Shown here one piece after another: positions 43,421-54,132 of a stretch of 64,000 nt of DNA. Below the pieces are notes generated by a model. That model saw only the letters and a list, made by a program, of their open reading frames with translations. It made no database searches and was not told the DNA's origin. Positions within the stretch are counted from its first letter, which is position 1, and every line of letters begins with the position of its first letter. The translations under genes were made by a program, and so were the position numbers. This DNA comes from Leishmania donovani (taxonomy: Eukaryota > Euglenozoa > Kinetoplastea > Trypanosomatida > Trypanosomatidae): assembly GCF_000227135.1 (NCBI RefSeq), contig NC_018234.1, forward strand, positions 1 to 64,000, in the 5' to 3' direction.

Positions 43421-45048
43421 AGCCTGAGTGTGTCTGCACGCAAGATTCTCGTGTGGAGACAAAACCTTTAAGTTACATGAATGCCGTGCGAGGCCCTTGT
43501 GCACGCATGTCTCTCTCCCATTCCTTTCCGACGTTTCTATGTGCGCGTGTGTGCGGGCATATGCGCGCAAAAAAGAAAACGCGAGAGACCCCGGAAGCGC
43601 ACCCAACACCACCAACGGATGCGATGTGTGCCGTATCGCGAGGCGATAAATCGCCGAGCCCGCATAGGGCCTTTTACGGGTACTGCTGCGGACATGCTTC
43701 TCGACGCACGCACGAGTTGCCCCCCGCCCCTAACACGCACGTGCAAAGACATAAAGGCACACAGCAAGCAACACAGAGACACACTTTATATGCGTGGATG
43801 TCTGTGCGCACGCGAGTTATGTCTCGATCTCTCTCCCTCCCTCTCTTTACCTTATGCTTGCTGTTGTGCGTTGCCGTTTCGAAGCTCTTGTTTTCTTTGA
43901 CACTCACTCGTCCGCCGCCGCCGCCCTCCTCCCCCCCCCCCGCTGACACCGTCACCATCATAGTCGTCTCCCCCGTCATCCCTCCCATTCTTTCCCTGTT
44001 CCGCCTACGCACATCTGCAGACGTCAGCATAGCGTATTGCTTCTTCTCTGGTACTTCTCTGCACCTCGACCCCCACTCTCTTTTCCAACAGCAGCCCCCC
44101 CCCCTCCGATCACATCGAAGGTGAGCCGCTGTGCGTGTGAGTGTGTGCGTGTGTGCCGAGTGACGGTGAGACCACTGCCCTCGTTCGATATCGGTGCGCA
44201 CTTGGAGAGAGAAGGAACAGAGAAGCATAGTCTGTCCCCAAGAGACACGCGCACGCACACCGACGTAGCTGTGCCGAGGCGTAGACCGTGGCAGAGCGCC
44301 ATCTGGCCCTACCACCCTTCATCTCTTTCTCTCGCTCCCATCAGCGGCTCTAGCACCGTGCTCCTTGAGTTGTTGGGCAGACACCTTGTTGGCCCTCACA
44401 GACTTGTACAAACCTGCCGCGGAGGCGGACACACGCAACGGCAGGGTTTGCATCCCGCTTCTTCACGCCCTTTTGCTTGATCTTGCTTCGCTTGCGTGGT
44501 TGTTCGGCCTCCCTTGTACCCCGCTGCCTGCGCAGAGGCGGCCTCGTATCTCTCGAACTCTACGTCTTGGTGACCCCGCCCGTGCGCTTCCATCGGAGGG
44601 CACCGCGCCTGTTTGTTTTTCCCGCAGCCACACTCCATCGCACCTTTCGTTCCTTCGCGTTTCTCTCTGGCTGACGGATGGGTTGAGCGACTCTGCGGTG
44701 GCGCCGCTGCGGCTTCCTTTTCGTGTTGTGCGTGTGTGTCTTTGTGGTGGTGCTCTTCCGCCACCAGCACAAAACGCGGCGTTGTCTTGAGCATCGTCAT
44801 CGACGACGACGACGACCACCACCACCACCACGGCCCCCACCACCACCAGTCGTCTTTCTTCTGACACTTCCCCCACATATCTCGTCGTGTGCGCGTGCGG
44901 TCGTGGCTGGCTGCATCCATTCGTGTCGGTGCGTACCATTCGAGCACGACGTTTTGCCCTGGTAGGCAGCACGCTACCGAATCTCGTCGGCGGTGCATCA
45001 TCCCACCCCTCCCCAAATTCTTTCCCCCACCCCCTTTTTTCGACCCGA
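43421..45048. other. 1.6-kb spacer with (GAC)n(CAC)n repeat
   Basis: Pyrimidine-rich with C-run (43928-43940), TG repeats near 44138-44156 and a GAC/CAC trinucleotide array at 44803-44853. Overlapping frames on both strands are low complexity. The tract 45001-45040 immediately precedes the ATG of the RING gene, with possible acceptor AGs at about 44963-44970. No gene seen. Confidence 0.55.
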
Positions 45049-47817
45049 ATGCGAGATTCCTGTCGAGCGCGCACGCCGTCTCCGTCGCATCTCGTACCGC
45101 GGGACTGCGAAGGTGCCTCCAGTAACACCTGTGGCAGCGGTGGCGGTGACCCCACTGTGCGACCGAACTCGACTACGGCGCGTCCGCGACAACGTCCGCA
45201 CCACCACCAGCAGGGCCCTCGCAGGGGGCGCCACTTCACAGACACACAGGAGGGTAACGGCAAGAGCAGCCGCTCGAGCCGTGGCAGCGTCGGCGGCTGC
45301 GTCGTGCCGATGTGGATGAATGCGCCTCCGAATGTGGTGGGCGGCGTTGAGAGGATGGCAAACAACTCACACCAGAGCTCGCTGTCGTCGTTTGCGGCCG
45401 CGGTGGTGAATCGCCCGCCAGGGACCTCCACATCTCCGACCACGCAGCACAAGCAGTGGGAGGCGGCTGCGCGTTCGACGAGTGGAGCTGCCTCGACCTC
45501 GCTGGCTGCGGCCGTCGCGTTCGGCCCATCGGCGTGCGTGGTGGCAAGCGGTGCCGCTGTTTCAGGAACGCAACGTAGCGACCACAGTCCCACTGGCACT
45601 GCAGCAAGGGTAGCGCAGATGCCATTGCGGGGTGCGCCCAGCGCGGCTGCAACACCGCAACACGACTGCCCATCGCGTGATTCGTCGGGGTATCCTCAGG
45701 GGTCATCCCCCACCTCCCTTCGCCTTCACGCGACTGCCTCAACAGCTACCGGCACCGCCACCTGCGGCAACCTCGCTGATGCGCAGCGCCGCCGCAGGCT
45801 CAAGCCACCGCCAATCATGAGCGACGTTGCCAGTGCCTCGGGTCGTCGCTCGTGCTCGTGCCCCAGTACTCGCAGCGCCACGGCGATAGAGGCCACCATC
45901 GCGTCCTCTCCACTTGCGACCTACACCGTTGTGGCAGCAAGCCCGAGAGCGGCAGCGGCAGTGACGCACCCGGCTCGCACACTTCGAAGCGCCGGCAGCC
46001 CGGCGAGTCCAAGCGATATGCTACCACAGGGGCCCGTGCCACCCCCTAACCCCGACTTCAAGCCTCTTGGGCTGTGGAGCACCTCGCCTGCCTCCGCCGC
46101 CGCCTCAACTTCAGCGACCACTCTAGAGCTCAAGGCGTCAACGGCAACAGCGAGCGGCGCAGATGTCGGCAGTCTCCTCACGCACGAGATGGACGGCGGC
46201 GTGGTCATCGTTGACCCTCACCAGACGCCGGACGATCTCGTCTGCGGTGTGTGTATGTGTGTGTGCCGGCAACCGACAGCAGCGGCGTGCGGGCATCTTT
46301 TCTGCCGTCGCTGCCTTCAATCGTGGATGCAGGAAAATCGGACTGCAACATGCCCGCTGGACCGAACCCCGATCCGGGTGGAGCTGCTGCACACCGACGC
46401 CCGCGCGCAGCGGCAGATCAACGCGCTGCGATGCCGCTGCCCCGCCTCGCTCTCTCGGGCATCGCAGTGGGCGTTGCGGCAGCTCGGGTCTGCGAGTCAT
46501 GTGCTAGGCGACAGAGCAGTGGAGGACGAGGCGGACAATGATGACGCGAGGGGCGATGAACGCGCACGACGGGAGCACCCGCGATGTACGTGGGCTGGAT
46601 GCGTGTCGGACGCTGAAGCACATTTGCGTCAGTGCCCGTACATCATCATCGAGTGCCCATTCGCCAAGCGCGGCTGCTCGGCGGAGATGCCACGGGTAGA
46701 TATGGCGGGACACTTGAAGAGTGGCGTGGCGGACCACCTGCTGCTTGTCTCGCAGGCCCTCGACGCGTCCACGGAGCAGTACCGGGTCTTGCAGGGGGAG
46801 GTGGAGGTGCTGCGGCAACGCTGCCCCATGCATTATCCCGTTGCCCTCCCCGATGTGCCCACAGGCGGACCAGCCGGAATTTCGGAGCCGGCGGTGTCGC
46901 TGTACTCGTTATCCTTGCATGGAGCGGATGTGCCCGCAGCGGCGCTGGCACCGGCTCTCGTCATCGCCGGCGGCGGCGGCAGCAGCAGCGGTGCAACTCC
47001 CATTGCGATAACGGCGTTCCCAGAGGAAGTATCGCCGGAGAGCGGCTCCCCGACTCGAGTGGTGGGGCCGTTTGGCCACGGCGCATCCGCCGCGGTCGAC
47101 TACCCGTTCCCTGTCTTTTCGCATTCGCAGCCGCCGTATCCACCTCCGCACCACGGTTCATCGACGATAGCCACGCAGACCAACGTGCGCCGGCACGCAG
47201 CTACCGACGATATGCTGCTTGTTGCCGCCCACCGCATGTCCAGCGGACACGATGCCACAATGCCGATGCCGGCGGACACGACGGCGCTGTGCACTTCACC
47301 GCATTTTGGCGCACCACCGACCTCCGTGTCCGGCGCCAACACAGCAGCGGCGGCGCCGACCTTTGCCCTTCCTGCCGGTGCAGCAGCACCGATCCCTGCC
47401 CAAGTTGCTAGCGCTCCTCCGCGTGCGGCGCCGGTGGTGGGCAGCGGCCACTGCGTGGATCGGTTTGTTTGGGTCATCACCGACATGGCGTCGCGACAGG
47501 CGCCATGCTACAGCCGCTCCTTTACCTCGCACGGCCTGTCATGGTATGTGGGCATTGACACCACCGCCTCATGGGAGCAGTGTGGAGTATACCTCTTCAC
47601 CGAGGGTCACGAGCACCGTGTCGACTTCCGCGTGATCCTGTACCACGAGGACCCGGCACGTGACGTTGTGCACGTCGTGCGGGACTGGCAGGAGGACTAC
47701 ATTGGAAAAGGCTGGGGCCCACTGCGCTTCATCAACCGTTTCACGCTAGAGCAAGACGGCTTCCTCGTGAGCGGCTGCCTGCGCGTGGGGATCGAGGTGG
47801 TGAGTGGACCGTACTGA
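45049..47817 (+). CDS. TRAF-like RING / zinc-finger / MATH-domain protein
   Basis: 922 aa from the ATG at 45049; ATG 45310 is an alternative that would drop 87 low-complexity residues. The first 390 residues are Ser/Thr/Ala-rich and disordered. A RING finger follows at about 395-445: CGVC, CGHLFCRRC and CPLDRTPI, a C3HC3D type ending in CPxD as in TRAF6, which recruits E2 ubiquitin-conjugating enzymes. Next is a TRAF-type zinc finger at about 515-560 (CTWAGCVSDAEAHLRQCPY, ECPFAKRGCSAEMPRVDMAG), then a short coiled coil (STEQYRVLQGEVEVLRQRC). After another 200 disordered residues, a MATH domain at about 800-922 holds FVWVITDM, YVGIDTTASWEQCGVYLF, DFRVILYHED and DGFLVSGCLRVGIEV. This is the domain order of animal TRAFs, so it is probably a ubiquitin E3 ligase scaffold; partners are unknown. 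Confidence 0.86.
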   Translation: MRDSCRARTPSPSHLVPRDCEGASSNTCGSGGGDPTVRPNSTTARPRQRPHHHQQGPRRGRHFTDTQEGNGKSSRSSRGSVGGCVVPMWMNAPPNVVGGVERMANNSHQSSLSSFAAAVVNRPPGTSTSPTTQHKQWEAAARSTSGAASTSLAAAVAFGPSACVVASGAAVSGTQRSDHSPTGTAARVAQMPLRGAPSAAATPQHDCPSRDSSGYPQGSSPTSLRLHATASTATGTATCGNLADAQRRRRLKPPPIMSDVASASGRRSCSCPSTRSATAIEATIASSPLATYTVVAASPRAAAAVTHPARTLRSAGSPASPSDMLPQGPVPPPNPDFKPLGLWSTSPASAAASTSATTLELKASTATASGADVGSLLTHEMDGGVVIVDPHQTPDDLVCGVCMCVCRQPTAAACGHLFCRRCLQSWMQENRTATCPLDRTPIRVELLHTDARAQRQINALRCRCPASLSRASQWALRQLGSASHVLGDRAVEDEADNDDARGDERARREHPRCTWAGCVSDAEAHLRQCPYIIIECPFAKRGCSAEMPRVDMAGHLKSGVADHLLLVSQALDASTEQYRVLQGEVEVLRQRCPMHYPVALPDVPTGGPAGISEPAVSLYSLSLHGADVPAAALAPALVIAGGGGSSSGATPIAITAFPEEVSPESGSPTRVVGPFGHGASAAVDYPFPVFSHSQPPYPPPHHGSSTIATQTNVRRHAATDDMLLVAAHRMSSGHDATMPMPADTTALCTSPHFGAPPTSVSGANTAAAAPTFALPAGAAAPIPAQVASAPPRAAPVVGSGHCVDRFVWVITDMASRQAPCYSRSFTSHGLSWYVGIDTTASWEQCGVYLFTEGHEHRVDFRVILYHEDPARDVVHVVRDWQEDYIGKGWGPLRFINRFTLEQDGFLVSGCLRVGIEVVSGPY

Positions 47818-48419
47818 GCGTGCGCGCTCCTCAATGGAGGCATGTGTGCTAAGGTTCACCCCATGCACGCACGCACCGCCCCTGCAGACGACACGAAGGT
47901 ACACTCGCAGATGGCAAAGAAGCCAGATAGAGAGAGACGGCAGCGCAAGAGCAGGCAGAGAGGGACCAGGCGTGGTTTGCGTTAGCGCGCGAGATCGATC
48001 CCACATCGAACCTATCCCTCCCTTCCGATCTCTCACACTCACCTCCCTCCACGCACTCGCATCCCCTTACCATCAAATATATATATTTCTTCCATGCAAG
48101 GGTGTGGTGGAGACCATCGCTTCACGTTTCTTGGGCGCGTGTGCGCAGGGTGCACGCCGGCGCATGTGGGTTGGCGTTTCGCTCGCATTTCTGTCTTGCC
48201 TCCCTTCTTTTTCGCATTGCTTCCTTCGCTCGGGCGCGCGCTGAGTTGAGCTGGAGCGACTCTGCACACGCACATCCACACGCTCACCCTCGCAGACACG
48301 TACCCGATACACCTGCCCGTAAGTGCGTGCGTGCGCGTTTCTCTCTGAGTAGTTCTTCATGTTTCTTTCTCTGCTGTGGAGCTGCTCAGATGACGTCGGA
48401 GGAGGGGGGCACGCGCACC
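47818..48419. other. 3' UTR/spacer after the TRAF-like gene
   Basis: Pyrimidine- and TG-rich sequence with a short (TA)n at 48078-48089, leading into SIDER copy C. No gene seen. Confidence 0.5.
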
Positions 48420-48899
48420 CCTCCGCGCGTGGCATCTCCGGGTCCGGTGTGTCCAGCTCGGTCTGGGTGGACGCCGAGCAGCCCCCTCTCCCCGCCCCCA
48501 TCCCGGCCGAATGCCGAGCCACTTCTGGCGGTGCGCGTGCCAAGCGCCTACGACGTGGGCGAGTGAGAGCGAGTCGTCGCTGCGGATGTCGGCGGGCGGG
48601 TCCCGGACGGCGTGGCGCCGGGGCGAGCGGCGGCAGTGAACGCGTTTGTGGTTCTCATCGGATAGGCAAAAAGTGTCCGGGCGACTCGAGCGTATGCCAC
48701 ACCCGACCCTCGCACCGCCTGCTGGTGTGGGGCGCCTGAGAGCCACCCCCCGGAGAGAGGGAGGGGATGCACCAGCGATGACGACGTGCCTGATGGGGGA
48801 GCGGCTGTGAGGCGCCGTACGAGGTGCTGGGTGGGTAGAGCGGTGTTGGCCCTGACGCTGTATGACCGAGAAATGGGGGCGCGCGGACACGAAGCGAAC
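48420..48899 (+). mobile_element. SIDER-like degenerate retroposon, copy C (uninterrupted)
   Basis: The only gap-free copy, about 480 bases. It matches copy B closely from CTCCGCGCGTGGCATCTCCG to GGGGGCGCG(C/G)(A/G)GACACGAAGCG. It has no coding capacity of its own; frames through it are shadows. It lies in sense orientation 600 bases downstream of the TRAF-like gene, typical of a 3' UTR-embedded SIDER. Near identity with copy B over the whole length suggests recent spread or gene conversion. Confidence 0.72.
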
Positions 48900-50870
48900 A
48901 CGTGTGCGTTTCTGCCTTGCGCTGCACCTCTTTTCACTCGACGAGCTTGCCCCGCCTCTTCCCGTCCCCGCTTCCTTATGAACGGAGGCCGTCCATGCAT
49001 TGTCTACTGCACGTGCTTGTGCGTGGCCCTCATCTGCATATGCGTGTGTGTCCCTGCAGATGTGTATACGTGTACGGGTGGAGGTGCGGATGCGTAGATG
49101 CGGGCTGCACCGGATATCTCCTCTCTGTCTCGGTCGTCGCGCGTCTCCGTGCAGACGTGACGGTGACGACAGTGACAGTGATTCGTTCCTTTTCGTCTTT
49201 CGTCTCCGCCGTGGGCGGCGGTTTATGGATGCACACGTGTGAGCACGTATCGGCGTGCCGATTTGGTGGAGTGCAGAAACGAACGGAAAGGAAGCAACGT
49301 GCCACGAAAGCGCACAACAACCGATAGCGAGAACACGATATATACGTAGAGAGACAGGGAGGTGCCGATGTGGCTGCTCACACTCTTCCCTGCTTCACTT
49401 CACTTCATCATATGCGTATGTACTTCGCGTGTTCGTCCGCGCCTGCGGGTGTCGGTGTGTGCCTGCGTCTCTCTGGATTCTCTATTTCCTGTATATTTTC
49501 TTTACCTTCGTGTGTGTGGTGATGACTGTAGGTTTCTCGCTTCCCTTCTCTCTGTCCTCTTGCTCTGCTTGTCTCTGCGTATGGATAGGTACATGCATGC
49601 ATGCATGTACGTGTATACATGGGTGTGTACATGGATGTCTATATGGATATATGTATAGTTACATGTACACATATATGGGTTTGTACATGTGTGCATGTGT
49701 GTTTATGTGCGTGTATCGGTGGACCTTCTTTTCAGATGTGATGACAGGCACCATCGACTCGACTCTCTCTTTACCTCTCGTATACATGCACGTGTATACT
49801 TGGAGGCAGGCTTGCACACGCTTTCAGCTGGTCGTTTATGTGCATATCCGTGTTTGGCTGGTGTGAGGGTGCGCCCCTTCCTTTTTTTCGTTTGATTGGC
49901 TGGTCCCTCCTCATGGAACCGCGTCTCTTTTCCTGCGTTGCACACACGAAACACCTCAAAACATGTTCTTATTTCTTCTCTGTATCTGAGCAACCCACAT
50001 GAGCACCAGCCTCGTGCCCGGAATGGCATGCTGAGATGCGTGTGCGTGCGCTTGTGTCTGTCTATGTGTTCTAGCTCTTCTTTCTTTCTCTGCGTCCAAA
50101 CGCTACTCATCCTATTCATGTCCCCCCCCCCATGTGCATGCATGCGTGTGTGTATGTGTACCCGTTTTAGTCATGTGCTTCTTCTGCTTTCGCCTTCGCT
50201 CGTCGCGGCACCACTCCCCACTCTCTCTCCCTGTAATGTGTCCAGACTCATCTTCTGTCGTGCTCGTAATCGTTTCTGCGTGTATATATATATATATATT
50301 CATGTGTATATATATGTATACATATATATTTACTGGTGTGTGTGCGTATGTGTATCGCTCTGTCTCTGCATGTGCTTCTTTGCTCATCCTTTCCAACTCC
50401 TTCTCCTTGCTGCTGCAGCCTACGCCTGCACGCGTGCCTTCGACAAGCCTCTCCCGCTTCTTGTGTTTGCTGCCCCCCCCCCCCGCGTCGAGTTCTTCTG
50501 CGTTCGACAAGTGTCACTCGAGAGAGGCAACCGCATACCAAGTCTCACGCACACCATGTAAACCTGCAAGCTGCATGTGCGTGTGTGTGTGTGTCTGTGC
50601 TATCCTCTGCTGCGCTGTGCATCCTTCTCTTTCTCTCTCTTCCTACATGCCCTCCCCGACGCAGACGCAGGCGATATGTGCGGGCAGTACCGGTGCATGC
50701 ATGGATGGATGTGCCTTTGGCCGATACCGCATGCGTGCTACGGATCGGTAATCTATCGTGATCTTTCTCTCTTCTGTGTGTTCGCCTCCTCGCTTCATCG
50801 TGACGGCGCCCTGCGCGCCATTCTAAGCTGCCACTCGGCTCATTCATTTTTTTTTGTTGCGATCATCAGG
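48900..50870. other. Low-complexity spacer
   Basis: Rich in TG, TATA and TGCATG microsatellites: alternating purine-pyrimidine blocks at 49588-49712, (TA)n at 50284-50336, C-runs at 50122-50130 and 50473-50484. Frames here are Cys/Ser/Leu-rich and not gene-like. It ends in a T-run (50848-50857) with CAG at 50867-50869, a good trans-splice acceptor. Confidence 0.55.
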
Positions 50871-50944
50871 ATGACCTTGGCTGTACTGCAAATCTCCCGC
50901 CCCGAGTGCTCATCGCTCTCGTGATCTTCTGCCCCCCCCCCCCA

Positions 50945-51286
50945 ATGTACGACTTCCTCCCGGCCTTGACTTTCTTCACCTGCCTCTCCGTCGTGTGCAT
51001 CCGCGGTCCCTCTCCCGCGTTCGGCGTTGCTACCAACTACGATCAGGAGAAAAAGGCGCTGGATCCGCCCTCGCCATCTCCGTTTTCGCCCTCCCTCATC
51101 CGCCCACCCCGGCCACTCTGCTCCTCACCGTTGCGAGCATCGTCATTTTGGTTTTACTTGCCGTGTCCGCGCTGCACGCGATGGATGTCTTCTTCCCGCT
51201 TCCTCTTCAGGATCGCCGTGAATGGGTTGCATCCGCACCACGGTTGGTCGCTCCTTGTGAAAGGCAGGCAGGAAGAGATGGCATAG
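50945..51286 (+). CDS. Possible small membrane protein (frame uncertain)
   Basis: An ATG at 50945 follows a 13-base C run and lies 75 bases after a classic splice acceptor (T-run then ATCATCAG, 50848-50869). The first 45 codons are GC3-rich and encode a hydrophobic N-terminus (YDFLPALTFFTCLSVVC), like a signal or membrane segment. After the AAAAA at about 51048 the coding character passes to another frame, which encodes a second membrane segment (ATLLLTVASIVILVLLAVSAL) and DVFFPLPLQDRREWV. One base missing in the A-run would join them into one small two-segment protein. As given, the annotated frame continues 113 codons but loses that segment. Family not recognised. Confidence 0.35.
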   Translation: MYDFLPALTFFTCLSVVCIRGPSPAFGVATNYDQEKKALDPPSPSPFSPSLIRPPRPLCSSPLRASSFWFYLPCPRCTRWMSSSRFLFRIAVNGLHPHHGWSLLVKGRQEEMA

Positions 51287-52628
51287 CAGGCGGGTGTGTG
51301 CGTGTGGTGGGTTGGGGCGCTCACACTCTCCATGGGCATCTCTGCGTGTGCGCGTTGCTGTGTGCTCGTTCCCGTGCTCGCCTCGCTTCGCTGCTTGGTT
51401 TCTGTTCTTCCCGAAAACCCGCTTCGCCTCCACCGCCCTCCGCGGTTGTTGTCCGCGATGGTGCAAACGCCTCGTCCGTTGGGGAGTGGTGGGAGAGGGG
51501 GAAGGGAGGGTGGGTGGGTGCTTGAAATAGTGATCGCATGCGTGTGTCTCTCATCACTTTACTTATCGCCCTCACCCCCTTCCCTCTCGTTAAGGCCGCC
51601 GTCACCACGCACGGGACCTGCCTGCGCCCCTCTCCAGAAAATACGCTTCCTTCATTATCGTTATCGTCATCGTGGTGGTGGACATAGTCGTCTACGCGGA
51701 GCGCTGGCTCTTGTTGCAGGCGCAGCGCCATCGCGAGAGAGGCGATAGCTTGCGGGAGCATGCGTGTGCAGGTGCGTGCGCCACCTCAGCTCAGGGAGAG
51801 GTCCAACTTCATCGACACACGCACGCTCGCAAGCGCACCCCTAGAGAGCGAAAAGAGGAGCTCAGCGGTACACAGGATCAACGAGAAAGTAACGCGAGCG
51901 TCTGAGAGAGAGGGAGGTGAAGGGGGGGTCTTGCGCACGCACAGACCTTCTCCTCTACTCTTCACCCATTATAGCCCTTCCACGCACACACACACACAAA
52001 CACCGAGGTGAGGCATGGCTGTCGCCGCTGATGGGCGGAGGGTGGACGAATTAAGGGTTAGCGGCTTATGTGTGTGTGTGTGTCGACCACGACAGTGCCG
52101 CTGCAACCCAACCCTCATCACCCTCTTTTTTCCGTTTCTTTCTTCATGTCGATGTGTGCGCGCGCGCCTTGCTCGCCCTGCACGTGCGGCTAACTCGCCA
52201 TGAAACGAGCGAGTGAGAGAGAAGGTGCACCAGCAGCAGCAGCACGTGCACGTGGATGCGAGCGCAGCCCCCGTGACCTAGCGTGGCCTCCAGTAAGAAC
52301 TCTCTCTCGCCTCATCTTCGCTTCTCCTTATCTTCCTAATCCACTTCCATCGCTGCGCATCCTGCCGAACTTTCGTGTGCGTGTGGGAATGCGCACACGC
52401 CTCTGTGTATGAGCGTGTGTGTGTGTGTGTGTGTGTGTGGTACGCGGAACTTGTTCGCCGGTACCCGACGATTACGTCGCGCATCTTCTCCATCTGCGTA
52501 TTTGCCCAAGCCACCGCTCACACACCCCACGAGTGAGCCTGCGCCTGCCAACGAAAAAGCTAAGGACTGAACTTTTGTTTCACAGCCACCTATTCCACTG
52601 CTTCCGCTCCCCGTTCGAGTTCATCTTG
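51287..52628. other. Spacer with (GT)n tract
   Basis: Contains CA/GT repeats (51980-52000; 52413-52439) and pyrimidine tracts. The acceptor for the next gene is probably the TTTTGTTTCACAG ending at 52585. No clear gene. Confidence 0.5.
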
Positions 52629-52952
52629 ATGCTCCGTCGCTGTGCGCCTCTGCTCATCGGCTTCGAGGGCGACACCTTCGTCTCCGCCATAAAGGACAAG
52701 CAATACCTTGCCCACCGCCTCGCCATTCTCGGCAAGGAAGACCCTAATTTCAAGGTGCAGCGCATGTCAGACGATGATATCAAGCGCTTCACCACGTCGC
52801 TCGGGTCGGCCGAGTCACTCTTCAACAAGCAGGCCGGCGCCATCCCTACCAACGTTGTGGACGAGGAGACCGGCCGCGTGATTGGCAGCACGCAGCCGGA
52901 CCCGACGCGCTACGGGGACTGGGAGGTGAATGGGCGCTGCTACGACTTCTGA
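52629..52952 (+). CDS. SDHAF4: SDHAF4-like succinate dehydrogenase assembly factor
   Basis: 107 aa from the ATG at 52629 (MLRRCAPLL); the open frame upstream is UTR. SDHAF4 (DUF1674) is a small mitochondrial matrix protein that binds flavinylated SDHA and helps join it to SDHB in complex II. The C-terminal signature is unmistakable: PDPTRYGDWEVNGRCYDF, against the family's 'PTRYGDWE..GRC.DF' at the very end of the protein. The basic, hydroxylated N-terminus fits a short mitochondrial targeting sequence. The middle (residues about 25-75) is not conserved with animal homologues, as is common in this family. A likely splice acceptor (CACAG) lies 44 bases upstream. Neighbours are unrelated in function. 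Confidence 0.86.
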   Translation: MLRRCAPLLIGFEGDTFVSAIKDKQYLAHRLAILGKEDPNFKVQRMSDDDIKRFTTSLGSAESLFNKQAGAIPTNVVDEETGRVIGSTQPDPTRYGDWEVNGRCYDF

Positions 52953-54132
52953 GAAGCGTGCGAGAAGGCGGGGGAGGGGAACCTGAAGGAGGAGCTACGG
53001 CGGCGACGGCTCAGGCCCAGTACACACGCGCACACACGAGCGCTTTCACGTATGCAGGAGTATATAGGCACACTATTTCCAAAGAGGTCATTGTCTCTCT
53101 CTCTCTCTCGCTTTCACACGTCCTGCAGCTCTCCTCTACGCCCCGGCGCGGCTGTCTTTCCCCTCCAGAGGTGCCGCGCAACGGCTGTGTGTTGTCCGCA
53201 TCGTATCTCAATGGAGGAGAGTTGAACAAAACCGCAGCATCATCCAGCAGTGCGCTGTAGGCACCGCAGAGGTGCTGGGGTGAGGCGTGGGGCGAGTCGG
53301 TGAGGGCCGGTGACGCAGCGGCAGCTGAGCAGATTGTTTGTCTTACGCACGGCTCATCTTCGTGTTCCCCTTCTTCTCACGCCTGTCCGCCTCGCTTTCA
53401 CGCGTGCTCTAACTCTTACAGACTTGCGCTATACGGCGGTGCAGGATGTGATTACTGAGCGATCCTGTCCGGTGCTGGACCACCGTTGCCAGTGATAACG
53501 GGGCAAACAAGAAAGCACGCCAAGAGTGCACGCAAGGTGCAGGAGCCCGAATCCTCAGCGCGCCCGGCAGGGGCAGAGAGAGAGGCCTCCCTCCCGCTTT
53601 AGCTTACCCGTGCCCTTGTCCATATTGGTGCTGCGATGCAACATCATCGCTTCCACCGCGCACGCACAGACAGAGACACGCGCAGCGGAGCACAGGCACC
53701 ATCATCCCTCTTCTGTTCTCTTCGTACTCTCCTCTTGCCTCTTACCCCGCTCACACAAGCATTGCGCTCACAGGAGCAAGCGGGCGTACCCAAGCACACC
53801 GTCGGAGGCGCACTTTCTCCTTGCCCCTCCCATCGTATGCGCGTGCGTCTTGTGGCATCCCTCTCCTCGTCTCACATCTCTTAGGAATACCTCTACATTG
53901 CTGTAGCTTCCCTCCCGCTCGCTCGCTCGGTGCGTGTGCGTGTGTTGTGTGGAATGGGCAGGCAACAGGGCACACGTGCCGACTCGCACCATCCATCATC
54001 TTCATCATCCTCATCGCCACTGCCAGCTCATCGCGTTTTTGTGTGTCGTTGGCGGTGTGCGATATCCCTCCGCCACCTACACGGGTCATTGCCTTCTGCG
54101 CCCATCCCCCCTCTTGCTCTCTGCAAGCAACC
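52953..54132. other. Spacer before the CCCH gene
   Basis: TC-rich microsatellite (53093-53112), TG and CA pieces, and a pyrimidine tract ending in CTCTCTGCAAG (54115-54127) just before the next ATG. The 53821-54132 part of the following open frame is UTR-like. No gene seen. Confidence 0.5.

Noticed and set aside
43411..44124. 237-codon frame after the giant gene
   Set aside because: GTG start, reads through pyrimidine tracts and C-runs; His/Pro/Ser low complexity on UTR-like sequence.
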